Assembly: GCA_037179335.1 (NCBI GenBank)
Contig: JAKZHN010000022.1
Coordinates: 62,001 to 126,000, forward strand
Direction of reading: 5' to 3'
DNA length: 64,000 nucleotides
DNA from: Cyclaneusma minus
Taxonomy: Eukaryota > Ascomycota > Leotiomycetes > Marthamycetales > Marthamycetaceae
The notes beneath the pieces are model-generated. The model saw nothing but the letters and a program-made list of their open reading frames with translations, made no database searches and was not told the origin of the DNA. Below are positions 22,490 to 33,134 of this stretch, piece after piece. A program made the position numbers and the translations under genes. Numbering within the stretch: the first letter of the stretch is position 1; each line of letters starts with the position of its first letter.

Positions 22490-22870
22490 GCGCTGCGCCC
22501 AGTTGCGCCAGCTCTGAAAGGCCTGGGACCGCATTCAGGGGGCCATGACGTTGACTTCTGTTTTGTTGCACGTCGACGAGTCCGCGCAGCGCTTGCGCCG
22601 GCCCTGAAGGGTCGGGGACCGCATTAAGGGGGCCATGACTTTGATTCCTGTTTTGTTGCACGTCGATGAGGAGCGCAGCGCTTGCGCCATTCACATGAGG
22701 CCTACCCCTTAACCATAGGAAACACTAACTCGGATGTCCCCTTTGTTGCACATCGAGGTGCGCGCAACAACACTATATTGCGCCATTCTCGCGGGGCTTA
22801 CCCCCTTAACCATAGGAAACACTTCCTTGGATGACTGTTGTGTTGCACGTCGAGGTGCGCGCAGGACTTG
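22490..22870. repeat. Compound tandem repeat carrying four copies of TTTGTTGCAC(G/A)TCGA
   Basis: Two pairs of tandem units, each unit about 90 bp. The first pair (about 22490-22680) shares 'gaccgcatt.agggggccatgac' segments; the second (about 22684-22866) shares the segment tacccccttaaccataggaa. Each unit ends in the motif: 22561-22576, 22651-22666, 22742-22756 and 22840-22853. The same motif recurs, inverted, at 61.8-62.0 kb. Confidence 0.9.
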
Positions 22871-24580
22871 CACCATTCCCTCGGCGCCCCTGAAACCCCT
22901 CGATCATAATGGCCATATGCCTCATTCTCGAATAGGGGATAATATTAATCACGATTGTTCACCGCTGATATTTGGAATATTTGCACCACTTTGGTCACAA
23001 CGGCCCTTCTCAGCAATATTTTAATTCCTCGTCTTGCAACATATCCTCTACTCCCTACCTATATACACCTTCAGTTCCTCAGCCCTTTGTCCTTTTCCAT
23101 AACCCCCCTCTGCTTCTTCAAGAACTACGCAAACTACTCTACGCAAAGAGAAGGAAAGAAAAAGATGCACAGGAAAAGAGAAGTCTTACCTTATTGTCCA
23201 AGCTGCTTGCCCTAGGAAATTGTCTTTCTTACCTCGTGCCGTGAGTTTCAAAGCTCCTCACTTCGCTGCGTATTTCAATGCTCAACGCCTTTGCTCCAAC
23301 ACCAATGTATTTACCCCTAGAGTTCCAAGATTATCAACGTCCCACCAGAGTTGTCTGCAGCTTCGTTATGACCTGTGCGAAATTTGTTAGTATGCTGGGT
23401 TTTTGCAGCTTTGCTCGGTCTGGATTGTATAGTGACCTGGATGATGAGATGTCTAGGGTGTATAGAAGTCTATTTTCGGTAGCTAAAGCATCCCGGCTAA
23501 CATACTGCATAGTGAATGAATCGCGCCTGCAATACCACCTTGAGCCTAAAAGCCAACAGAGTATTATCAATTCCAAAAAGCTATGTAGCTATCAAGTATC
23601 AACAAAAGTCTCAAGCCAAGCTGTCTCGTCTCCTGTCTCTTCTACTCTGCACAGCTTTAGTTGGTCAAGCACTAATACAAATCCTAGGGTCGACCCGGCA
23701 AAACTAGCAACAAAAGAACTAGGAATGGGATACGACATATACGACATGACTGGATACATCCCAGGTATAGTGGATGAATTGGGAAAAAGGGGATTTGAAT
23801 TATGGGAACATTGACAAAAGAAAAGGGAATTTGGGAATTTCGGAATCGAAAAGGGAGGAGGAATGGAATTTGAAGGAATTCAGAAAGACGAAAATCATGA
23901 CAGATTTGACCAGGTAAGAGAAAACATTTCATACGGAGACAGCTTGGCACGACATGAGACAACTTTTTTTGGCCTTTAGTCTTTTTGGATAAGGGGGGTG
24001 TGGCTAAGGTCCACGGCTTGCCAGGCGCGCCCAGCAAAGATCTCCCGGTGGCCGAATGGATAAATGGAAACTGAAACTCCGGCTCTGCGATCGATCGCCC
24101 ATGATGAACAGCAAGTACAGCATAGCATTCGAGTCCCGAGCAGTTCACTCCAATGGTTTATATTCTACCAGCAATTCGTCTAAAACCAGATCTATACCAC
24201 TACCGCGCAGACCGATTTTCCACCAGCAGAACATGCTCCAGCGGGAGGAAACTGAATGAAGAGATCGCGCTGCAACTATCCCGTCTCCCCGGCCACATCT
24301 ACACATCTTCGACATCTAAACGGCACCGCCATTCCACATTCAAGTTTCCCCCATGGGACCCGCTGGGGAAGCCCACAGGAAACCGCCACGCGAGGTAACA
24401 GCCACTCCGATAGGTAGAAAAGAACAACCACTTCCGAGAGAAACTGCAAATAGCATTCAGAAACGCCAGCCCGTGTATATTGCCATGTTCTTCTAAGTCA
24501 CTCATATATCCTGTTTACCTCCTTGTCATTTCCCAGCCCCTTTGCCCCGCAGATTTTCTTCCATCGCACACATCGTTCAT
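22871..24580. other. Intergenic, no supported gene
   Basis: An open frame at 23278-23814 (178 codons) has no recognisable domain and atypical composition; I do not call it. A tRNA-like D arm near 24046-24065 lacks a pairing T arm. The last ~100 bases are probably the ATG27 3' UTR. Confidence 0.45.
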
Positions 24581-26126
24581 TCATTCATCCCATTCCTCAT
24601 CCAGCTGATCGATTAATCGATTCTCATCCTCGTTCCCGCTGTTTCGACCACGACTACTCCCGTTGACGCCCAAAGAGCGATAGCCGCGGCGGCTAGGCAG
24701 GAAACGCGCGCATGAGGATGTGGCGATGATAAACATATCCTATTGCCAGTTGTTAGCAGATGTTGTGATCACTTGTAGATGCGGTACGGATGGGGAGACG
24801 AAGGAAAGCGAATGTTGTTTGTCTATCTTTTCCGTGCCATGCGCGATGCTAGCTAGGTGTATGTGTACATAGATGCCGCCGTATTGATTCTATCCTGAAG
24901 ACCCAGTAGCGAAAGTCCCAAATTTGGTGAAATGTATGTGCAAAAAGGGGGGATGTGTGAGTGAGTGCTTATCGACAAAAAACCAAAAATGATGTGCCTT
25001 TTTCAAAACGCCTGCTTGCCATGCTTGCTGCCCCTTTTCCAAATCAAAATGCCCAGCCCATATATAACGCGACCATTTCGTATTCCGCATATCAAAACTC
25101 ATGGCGGTCTCGTCCCATACGGCGACTTCGACGGATGCGATCTCGCAAACCTCCCCTTCATTTTCGGTTCCATAACCGGCAACAGCCCATCCCTCTCCCT
25201 CACCCCCCTCACTCTTCTCTTACCACACAGCACACTCACTCTGCGAAAACAGAACAAACACAGATCTCTGCCTACCTTAATAAAACCCCCAATGCCAGCC
25301 CACATGCCATAGTTTGGCAGTTGCCGCCAGCCGCGCGCATTTACGACAGAGCGGTTGTATACCACGCCGCCGACGAAGTATACGATTATGGCGATCAAAA
25401 CGATTACGCCGAATACGCCGCCGGGACCGAGGGTGGTGTCGGGGGCGGGGGCGGTAGAGGCGCACGCGGCTTGGGAACGCGCTTCGAAGAAATATGTACA
25501 TTGGTCGGGCGACGTGCCCACGAATGAGGCGGTTAGGGGCGCGGCGAGAGTGTCTTTCTCGCAGTGAAAAGAGATGAGACTCGACTTGCGGCGTTTGTCG
25601 TCGTCGCCGCAGGGAGAGCCGTCAGTATAGTTTAAGACGAGCTTGCGGCCGCGGAAGATGGGTTCGGAGTTTTGTTGGCTTTGCAGATTTCTGTTAGTCT
25701 ATTTGTACACTTTGTGGATTCGTATTGGATCTTTGGACTAGAGATGATGGGATGCGATTTGGGTGAGTCGGGGGAGCGGACGGACCCAATTGAATATATC
25801 TTTTCGTCTTGAGTGTAGTATGCGGATACGTTCTGCCAGAGCTCGTCCTTCACTCCAACAACATCCTTGATATCCTCCATTACCGGCTCGCAGATATTCA
25901 GGGTGAAGTTGTGGCCATAGTCGAAGCCTCTCGCATGCCAACTCTCAGTCTTGTCTTTCTTCCCAGGCGTCTTTCCAGGAGCCAATGGCTTCAGCGCCAC
26001 CGACGACAGATCGAAAAAGGCGCCGGTATTGGGAGACACGGCGGTGCATGGTTTTGGGGGCTTCTCGTCGGCGGCAGCGCTGAGATGGCAGAGGGCTGCC
26101 AGGCCCAGCAATATCGAGAAACGCAT
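24581..26126 (-). CDS. ATG27: Autophagy-related membrane protein Atg27
   Basis: Three exons (complement 26126-25786, 25678-25276, 24739-24581) give 300 residues with all phases matching. Atg27 is a type I membrane protein that cycles between the endosome, Golgi and vacuole membrane and helps Atg9 trafficking during autophagy. Seen: signal peptide MRFSILLGLAALCHLSAA; a lumenal mannose-6-phosphate-receptor-like (MRH) domain with paired cysteines, including FTLNICEPV, GQQNSEPIFRGRKLVLNYTDGSPC and DQCTYFFEARSQAAC; one transmembrane helix (VFGVIVLIAIIVYFVGGVVY); then NRSVVNARGWRQLPNY and an acidic cytosolic tail ending DQLDEEWDE. It is divergent from ERG24; a 53-bp repeat lies 67 bp upstream of the start. 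The ATG at 26126 is the one that opens the signal peptide. Confidence 0.93.
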
Positions 26127-26192
26127 GGCTGGTTGTGGTGTTTTGCCTTGATTCCGTAGCGCCCGGTAGAACAGAGCGCCTTCGTGGCGCTG

Positions 26193-26304
26193 GATTCGAG
26201 GGGAGGCACAAAACACGGTCGCCGCTTTGGATCGTCGGTTCGTGGGATTCGAGGGGAGGCACAAAACACGGTCGCCGCTTTGGATCGTCGGTTCGTGGGA
26301 TTCG
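26193..26304. repeat. 53-bp perfect tandem duplication in the ATG27/ERG24 intergenic region
   Basis: Copy 1 is 26193-26245, copy 2 is 26246-26298, and a 6-base start of a third follows. The two full copies are identical. They sit 67 bp upstream of the ATG27 start codon, so probably in its 5' UTR or core promoter, within the 524-bp divergent intergenic region shared with ERG24. Confidence 0.95.
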
Positions 26305-26650
26305 TGTTGTCGAGACAATGGGAGTCGCAAAGGTGGATGAATAAACGGGCCACGAAAGCGCGATGTGACAATAGTACTAGTAATGGGTGAGCGCGGCTGC
26401 CTTAGCGGGGATCGGGGGCTGCCAGGGGCCGCAGCTAGCCGGCCAATTAAATTTAGCATTACTGGGAGCGAAAGCGAGATCTGCCAAGGCTTCAGCTCAT
26501 CATCAAGGCCCCTGTTGACGGGTGTGAAAGCTTCCGAGAGCTCAAGGAATGGTCTGAGCTTCCACCAACAGTTCATCCAACACCACGATAATCGACTCGT
26601 CTTCTCCCTTGGCCAAAAAACGCGTAGAAACGCGTAGCTTTCGACCCGCG

Positions 26651-28176
26651 ATGGCACCCAAAAAGAATGCTGAACAGCATGGCTACGAGTTTGGAGGGCC
26701 GTAAGTTCAATACTACGAACGACCAAGAGACTATGCTAACAATATCTTCGAACAGCCTCGGTGCATTCGGAGTCTCCTTTGGCCTGCCCGTTGTCTGCTA
26801 CCTTACGACCTTTCTCTGCAACGATATTGCAGGATGCCCGGTCCCCTCGGTCCTGTCGCCCTCAACCTTGACGCTGAAGAAGCTGAAGCAGGAAATTGCT
26901 TGGCCCAAGTCTGGCATCAGCGGTCTCGTCAGCTTCAACGTTACCGTCGCCGTGCTTGCTTACTATGCCCTGAGCTTGATTCTGTACAGAGTCTTGCCCG
27001 CAGAACAGACGAGTGGAGTTGAGCTTGCATCCGGAGGAAAGCTGAGGTACCGACTTAACAGTATGTTACACCTATGACGCTTTCAATGTGATCTATATTA
27101 AAACGAAGTCAACAGCATGGAACTCCTCCATCACCATTCTCGTCGCCGTTCTGGCTGGTACTGCAGCCCAGGGCGCCGATTTTCCGCTATGGACTTTCAT
27201 GTGGGATAACTACCTCCAGATCCTGACTGCCAACATGATCATCTCCTACGCCCTCGCCACCTTCGTCTACATCCGCAGCTTCAGTGTCAAGCCCGGAAAC
27301 ACCGAAAAGCGAGAACTAGCAGCAGGCGGCCACACGGGCAACATGCTGTACGATTGGTTCATCGGCCGTGAACTGAACCCCCGCGTTACAATTCCTTTGA
27401 TCGGTGAAGTCGACATCAAAGCTTTCTGCGAACTCCGCCCCGGACTTCTCGGCTGGATACTCCTGGACTTTGCCTTCGTGGCGCATCAGTACAAGACATA
27501 CGGCTACGTGACGGACAGTATCGTTCTCATTACTGCATTCCAAACCCTGTATGTGCTCGATTCATACTGGATGGAAAGCGCAATTTTGACGACCATGGAC
27601 ATTACCACCGACGGCTTCGGATTCATGCTTGCCTTCGGAGACTTAGTCTGGGTGCCATTCATCTACTCCCTCCAAGCACGCTACCTCGCCGTCTTCCCCG
27701 TAGAACTAGGTGTTCTGGGCACGCTTGGTGTCTTGGGCGTTCTAGGAGTAGGATACTACATCTTCCGCAGCGCCAACAACGAGAAGAACCGCTTCCGAAC
27801 CAACCCCGACGATCCTGCCGTTTCGCATCTCGAGTACATGGAAACGAGGAGCGGGAGCAAGCTATTGACGTCTGGCTGGTGGGGAGTTGCAAGACACATC
27901 AACTACACCGGTGATTGGATTATGGCATGGTCTTACTGCTTGCCTACCGGCATTGCGGGCTATGTGATCAAGCATAATGCTGCTGGGACTGTGGTTGAGC
28001 AGGCTGAGGCGAGAGGATGGGGAATGGCGATTACGTATTTCTATGTGATTTACTTTGCCATTTTGCTGATTCATCGCGAGATGAGGGATGAGGAGAAGTG
28101 TATCAGGAAGTATGGGAAGGATTGGGAGAAGTATCGGGAGTTGGTTCCTTACAGGATGATTCCTTACGTTTACTAG
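26651..28176 (+). CDS. ERG24: Delta(14)-sterol reductase (ergosterol biosynthesis)
   Basis: Three exons (26651-26700, 26756-27060, 27116-28176) give 471 residues. The enzyme is an ER membrane protein that uses NADPH to reduce the C14-15 double bond after lanosterol 14-demethylation; it is a target of morpholine fungicides. Seen: GGPLGAFGVSFGLPVVCYL at the N terminus, eight or more hydrophobic spans, the family signature LLTSGWWGVARHINYTGDW near residue 375, and the C-terminal motif RKYGKDWEKYRELVPYRMIPYVY. The length and hydrophobic profile match Erg24 and the lamin B receptor sterol-reductase domain. Erg4 and DHCR7 share the second signature, but the N-terminal GG-GAF pattern and overall fit favour Erg24. 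Introns are GT-AG with exact phase agreement. Confidence 0.93.
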
Positions 28177-28652
28177 TGAGCGTGGAGATCTGCTGATCGC
28201 AACTCGGGGAGGGATAGCTGCTTGCTACAATGAGTTGACGAGTTTCTTGTAATTTAGCGGGGAGCGAAAGACCTTTTAATACCATTGCTGTTGATTTTCT
28301 AGCTCTCCCGAGCACGTCTTGAGAAACGCATCGAGCTTAGCATCTGCAAGTCTCTCTTTGACACTCCCAGGCGACGAATGAGGCTTCTCACCACATCTCG
28401 AATGATTGGGAGAGCGTTAACGGGATCTAGAGCTGCAAACTGCAAGGTACGCCAGATCGCCGATAAACTTTCTTTCGAACCACCGCTTTTGACATTCCTG
28501 GAATGTCGACATCATCGATCCCAAAACGGCAAAGTTCCTGAACGCCAAAACGCCGTAGAGCTCAGGGACAACAAAGAACCAAATCGCTGGATACGTGCTC
28601 TATCTATTGAACTGCACGACAACCTTGACAACACTCAAAAAGGCTCATCACA
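28177..28652. other. Intergenic between ERG24 and the photolyase gene
   Basis: A 92-codon open frame at 28378-28656 ends just inside the photolyase start and has no domain; it is probably fortuitous. Otherwise I see only expected promoter sequence. Confidence 0.5.
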
Positions 28653-30971
28653 ATGAGCAAACCAAGAGTAATTTATTGGTTTCGCACCGATTTACGACTT
28701 CACGACTCTCCAGCCCTGAAAGCAGCATTAGACCTGGATCCTGAGTGTCTGTGGCCGATTTGGACTTGGGATCCGCATTATGTTTATCGAGCACGTGTGG
28801 GGGTCAATCGATTTCAATTTCTGTGAGCACAATGTTCTTGGATTCTTCAAATTCTTGGACGATTTTCAATCGTTTGCAGTATTCTCATATCTTTAGAGTT
28901 TTCAGTTACTTAAAGTCTTCCCTGTCACTTGGGGTTTTTTCAATTACTTGGAATTTGGGTAGTCACTCGGAGGTCTTTCATTTGTTCGGAGGTCTCTCAA
29001 TTACTTGGACTTCTTCCGGCTACTCAGAGCTTCCCCAGTTACTCCGTACTCGGAGTTTTCCCCGTCACTATGGGGTCTTACTTAATCACTTGGATTGTTC
29101 CCAGTCATTTGGAATTCTCCTTCAAGTCTTCTTCAACTGTGTTGTTCCACATTGCCCTAATGCTAATATCTCACAGCATTGATTGCCAGAACGACGTCTC
29201 CGAATCTCTGGCCAAGATAAATCCCAAGCAAAAGCTCCACGTCCTGCGGGAAGCGCCACAAACACTCTTCCCAAAACTGTTCAGGCAATGGAAGCCAACA
29301 CATCTAGTTTTCGAAAAAGATACTGACCCCTATGCGCGCGATCGAGACAGTGAGATCATCGCCTTGGCCAAGAAAGCTAATATCGAGGTCATTGTCGTTT
29401 CAGGCCGCACCCTGTGGGACTCCGATGCGATTGTCAGGAAGAATGGAAACAAGCCAACGATGAGCATCACTCAACTTGAGCACGCGGGCGAGAAGATCGG
29501 AGAGGTTCCTCGTCCGATTTCAGCCCCCAGTAAGCTGCCAGATCCAGGACCTACGGACATTTCAGGCATTGAGCAAGAGCTTCCCGAGAACAAGCCAGAC
29601 TTGAACGAGGTCCACAGAGATGGGAATGACCAAAGTTATCGCGTAGGCACCGCCGGCCCCCAGAACGATTTTGCCTGTCCAACACTCTCCGAACTCGGCA
29701 TGCCAGCCGCAACCACCCCCCACCGCGGAGGAGAAACCCTCGCCCTACAAAACCTCTCAAACATCATCGCAAACCAAAAATACACTGCCACATTCTCCAA
29801 GCCCGCCACAGCACCCACAGATTTCGCACCCCAAAGCACCACTCTCCTCTCCCCCCATCTCCACTTCGGCTCTCTCAGCATCCGCAGATTCTACTGGGAT
29901 GTGCGAGACGTAGTCGACAAGTACAAAGGCGCCGAGAAACCAACAAAACCGCCTACTAGTTTAATAGGACAGCTGCTGTTTCGCGATATGTATTTTGCTG
30001 CGCAAGCGGCGCTTGGGCACGTTTTCTCGACTACGGTGGGGAATAGCCATTGTCGGTTTATCAACTGGCATTTGCCCACCACGAATCAAAGTGCTTCGCA
30101 GCCTACAGACTCAGGGACTACTGCCGTGCGCCCGTATGAAATCGATGATGCACAAGCAGAAGAATGGTTCCAACGCTGGAAATTCGGCAAAACGGGCTTT
30201 CCGTTTATCGACGCGTTGATGCGTCAGCTTCGACAAGAGGGATGGATGCATCATTTAGGCCGCCACATGGTAGCATATTTTCTAACAAGAGGCGGGTGTT
30301 ATGTTTCTTGGGAGAGGGGTAAGGAGGTTTTTGAAGAGTGGCTTATTGATCATGAGGAGGCTTGTAATGTGGGGAATTGGCAATGGCTGAGTTGTACGGC
30401 GTTCTTTGCGATGTTCTACCGTGTGTATAGCCCGGTTGCGTTTGGGAAGAAGTGGGATCCGGAGGGGAAGTTGATTAGGAGGTATGTGCCTGAATTGGGG
30501 GCGATGGATAAGAAATATATCTATGAACCGTGGAAGGCGCCGGTGCTGGATCAGAAGAGGGCGGGGGTGGTGTTGAGGGGTGAGGGGAAGAACACAAAGG
30601 GGGTGGTGGATGGGGATGTGGAGAAAGATTCGGGGAGTGGCTTGATGGTATTTCCGAAACCGATGTTTGACTTTTCGGAGAGAAGAGATGTTTGTTTGGC
30701 GGGGATGAAGGAGGCGTATGCAGTGGGATTGTATGGGGATGATGAGAAGGTTAAGAGTGGGGAGTGGCGGAAGCTTTTGGGACCACCGGGCGATGAGCCG
30801 GGACGGGAAACTGGGAATGCGATCGACGAACAGGGCGGCGAAGAGGAAGACCAAGGCGGAGCGGCTGAGGATGGGGGAGACAATAAAGGAGGCGACAAGA
30901 CTGGCAGTAAGCGGAAGATGACCTCGAAACAGGGGACTCTGGATGGTCATGTGACGAAAAGAAGGAGATGA
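28653..30971 (+). CDS. (6-4) photolyase / animal-type cryptochrome
   Basis: Two exons (28653-28822 and 29177-30971) give 654 residues. The enzyme binds FAD and uses blue light to repair (6-4) photoproducts; fungal members can also act as light sensors. Seen: N-terminal photolyase fold (VIYWFRTDLRLHDSPALKAAL), then DCQNDVSESL across the intron, WKPTHLVFEKDTDPYARDRD, and the FAD domain with LSPHLHFGSLSIRRF. The motif MHHLGRHMVAYFLTRG keeps both histidines needed for (6-4) repair, and NWQWLSCTAFF carries part of the Trp electron-transfer chain. A polar insert (about 180-230) and a long charged C-tail end in KRRR, a likely nuclear signal. The intron is 354 bp, the longest in the window, and consists largely of 19-bp repeats. 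The first exon's start follows directly from the conserved YWFRTDLRLHD. Confidence 0.92.
28840..29120. repeat. 19-bp tandem minisatellite inside the photolyase intron
   Basis: About 14-16 imperfect copies of a 19-bp unit close to TGGAATTTTCCCAGTCACT fill most of the intron; several units differ by an indel. The same family appears at 31.1, 40.5, 46.7 and 57.0 kb. Confidence 0.85.
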
Positions 30972-31078
30972 CCTGAATGTGTCCCCGTGGACCGGAAAAT
31001 GCGAGACAAAACTCTGCACTTCCTTCCCGAATCCAAACGCGTGGCAGGAGTCAGCTATCTATTGAATATTCCTAATCT
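30972..31078. other. 3' flank of the photolyase gene
   Basis: Short spacer between the photolyase stop and the next 19-bp repeat array. I see nothing specific in it. Confidence 0.5.
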
Positions 31079-31280
31079 TCGAGGGTATTCTTAGGCTTTG
31101 GGGATATCCTTAATCACTGGGGATATCCTTCATTACTGGGGATTTTTCCAATCATCGAGGATACTCCTAATCACTGGGAATATTCCCAGCCATTGAGAAT
31201 CCTCCCCAAACGCCGAGAATGTTCTCAACCATTGGGGATACTTCCAATCGTTGAGGATATTTCTAATTATTGAAGGGGGG
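31079..31280. repeat. 19-bp tandem repeat array (clearest copy of the family)
   Basis: About ten near-exact 19-bp periods with consensus close to GGGGATATTCCCAATCACT, each starting G(G/A)GGA or GAGAA and ending in ACT or ATT. It is intergenic between the convergent photolyase and orphan genes. Confidence 0.9.
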
Positions 31281-31552
31281 GTCAGACTTTTGTCGCCTAG
31301 CTGTATGTCGGTGGGTACAATCACAGTTCACAAGTTCAGGATACCGAATTCCTTTTTCAGTTAACGAGCAGATTCACAATTACTAGTCATGGATGCGTTG
31401 TTCCTGGTTCCGAGGTATTTCTCTATTGCTTCCATCCAAGCTGAGATGAACGCAGGGTATTTCTAGATGCACGTTGCGCCATCGCTGTGCAAAACCCAGA
31501 TCAGAGCCAACTCCAAAACCAAACCCATGAGCGTTTTCGTCCCAAAGAAATC

Positions 31553-31723
31553 CCGATCCTCCTCCTTTCCCGTCAGCGTCACCAATCCCAAATCCCAACC
31601 TCACAACTCCCGATCCTCCTGCTTTTCCGTCCAAGCTACCAACCCCAATTGCCAGCCTCACAACTCCCGATCCTCTTCCTTTTCCGTTTGAATTAGCAAT
31701 GCCACATCCCGACCTCACAACTC
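31553..31723. repeat. Three tandem copies of a 57-bp unit abutting a stop codon
   Basis: Units 31553-31609, 31610-31666 and 31667-31723 each begin CCGATCCTC and end CCTCACAACTC. The array stops one base before the stop codon (31725-31727, complement) of the minus-strand orphan gene. Because 57 is a multiple of three, the minus-strand frame stays open for about 110 codons after that stop and encodes Gly-rich 19-residue repeats (GSGVVRL...DGK). Confidence 0.9.
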
Positions 31724-31724
31724 C

Positions 31725-33134
31725 CTATTCCATCCAGTCGTCGTTATCAGGGAACAACTCATCCAACATCGCGTCAAGATCAACCTTGTTCGCATCTTCC
31801 GCCCATGCTCCAACATGCTCCATTCCTCCCTCCATCTTAACCATGTCCTTTTCCACTTCCTCCACAACCTTCTCAGCCACCACGGACGTCGCCATCCACT
31901 GTTCTGTACTCTTGCCGCCGAAGCTCCCTACGAACGCCCCATCTACCTCTGAACTCTCTTCCGTATCAGCAGACTCCTCAACGTCGGCATACACCGAGGA
32001 CGAGTAGAGGGGAGAAAGCCGCAGGTGGAGAGTCGCCAAACGACAATAATCAGCATCCACGATTCCACACGCGGTGAAATCGCGCTCGTCGACGGGCGCA
32101 GGCTGAAACGGAGTTGGAGGGGGCGGCCAAAACATGTCTTCGGTACTCAGACTTCCATAGGACCACACGAACGACGCCTTGGCTTTTCGAAGCTTCTCCG
32201 AGTCACGCATCCTCCAATAAATGCTCTGAAAATACTTGTCATTCTGGCAACAAATGCCATGGGAGGCGGCATCCGGGTTGACGAACCAGGAGATTTCCAG
32301 GGCGTGGTCGCGAATATATGCCATAATTTCGCATGGGCTCCAGGACTTGTCAAGCGACAAAAGGGTGCGGAGTTCTTCCACACATTTCTTGCCCTCTTCA
32401 GATTCGTGATGGAGTTTCTGCGGCGAAGCGGATTGGGGCAAACGCCAGTTGACAAGACCGTCGAATTGTTCTGCACCAGTCGTGGATCGGTCGTCTTCCT
32501 TCCACAATTCTTGCTCTTGGGGTACCGGGATCGTGTCGACGGGGGCGGCGGATGTTTCGATCTCTTTGCTTGACTTGGGGAGACCGAGAAGCTCTAGAAG
32601 GATTTCCTTGTCGTGGGATGCGGTCTTCTCTTGTGGTGCGGGAAACGAGCACTTCTCCTTCTCATGGCTTGATGAATGGTTGTCGGGAATCTGAGACTCA
32701 ACGGCATCGGATATTGCGTCGATGAGTGAGGTGGTAACACCGGTGTGGTGGCCAGTGGCTGCTGAGTCGCCATCGGAACTCAGCAGGCTTTCTGTGTCGT
32801 TGTCCATATTGGCCTCATTGGCGGCGGAGAAGAGAGCAAGACTGGTGGAGGCGCCAGTGGCTGGGAGGCTTTTGGCAATTGGAAGGACGTTGACGTGGGC
32901 ATCGCGCAGGGTGATATCGGTGCATGTGACGGTTGTGGTCATGATAGTCGAGCTGGAGCATCTACTCGGGTAGCAGACCATCTTGGCGGTGTTTCGGAGA
33001 AGAAGAGACATCTCGTCGTCAATACCAAACACAGGGATGTTGAAGGCAATGGAGACTTTGGTGGGGCGGTACAGAAGCTCGCGGGGCTCCAGAATGATCT
33101 CGTGATTGCGGAGATGATTAAGCATTACGGCCAT
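31725..33134 (-). CDS. Orphan protein A of a tandem paralogous pair
   Basis: Single open frame; from the ATG at 33134 it encodes 469 residues. The frame is open to 33263 but without an ATG, and another ATG (MVCYPSR) near 32984 would align better with the paralog's start. I recognise no known domain. Seen: a Ser/Thr-rich N-terminal third with an SLPATGAST motif; a short KEILLELLGLPKS motif; then a conserved core (about 265-385 counting from 33134) with EELRTLLSLDKSWSPCEIMAY, WFVNPDAASHGI, a YWRMRDS segment and PAPVDERDFTACGIVDADYC; an acidic linker; and a C-terminal VDLDAMLDELFPDNDDWME. The core and C-terminal motif recur in the gene at 34862-36169. Likely cytosolic or nuclear (no signal peptide or membrane span). 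No function can be assigned. Confidence 0.7.
   Translation of the reverse strand: MAVMLNHLRNHEIILEPRELLYRPTKVSIAFNIPVFGIDDEMSLLLRNTAKMVCYPSRCSSSTIMTTTVTCTDITLRDAHVNVLPIAKSLPATGASTSLALFSAANEANMDNDTESLLSSDGDSAATGHHTGVTTSLIDAISDAVESQIPDNHSSSHEKEKCSFPAPQEKTASHDKEILLELLGLPKSSKEIETSAAPVDTIPVPQEQELWKEDDRSTTGAEQFDGLVNWRLPQSASPQKLHHESEEGKKCVEELRTLLSLDKSWSPCEIMAYIRDHALEISWFVNPDAASHGICCQNDKYFQSIYWRMRDSEKLRKAKASFVWSYGSLSTEDMFWPPPPTPFQPAPVDERDFTACGIVDADYCRLATLHLRLSPLYSSSVYADVEESADTEESSEVDGAFVGSFGGKSTEQWMATSVVAEKVVEEVEKDMVKMEGGMEHVGAWAEDANKVDLDAMLDELFPDNDDWME

Noticed and set aside
22490..22700. Minus-strand reading frame across the repeat with DVQQNR peptides (also readable at 61.8 kb)
   Set aside because: The shared peptide simply reflects the shared 16-bp DNA motif in one frame; other frames are equally open and there is no gene structure.
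23278..23814. 178-codon open frame on the plus strand
   Set aside because: No recognisable domain, no homology I can recall, unusual composition, and no splice or promoter context. Kept out as likely fortuitous.
24040..24150. tRNA-like segment with the D arm GGTGGCCGAATGGATAAATGG and a later TTCGAGTCCCG
   Set aside because: The sequences around the putative T loop do not pair, no acceptor stem forms and the variable region has no stem, so it does not fold as a tRNA. At most an old remnant.
26127..26726. Upstream extension of the ATG27 open frame
   Set aside because: The extended frame reads through the 53-bp repeat and the ERG24 start on the other strand; the signal peptide at 26126 marks the true start.
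30282..31019. 245-codon minus-strand open frame opposite the photolyase C-terminal region
   Set aside because: Antisense shadow of the conserved FAD domain and charged tail; composition and lack of domain argue against coding.
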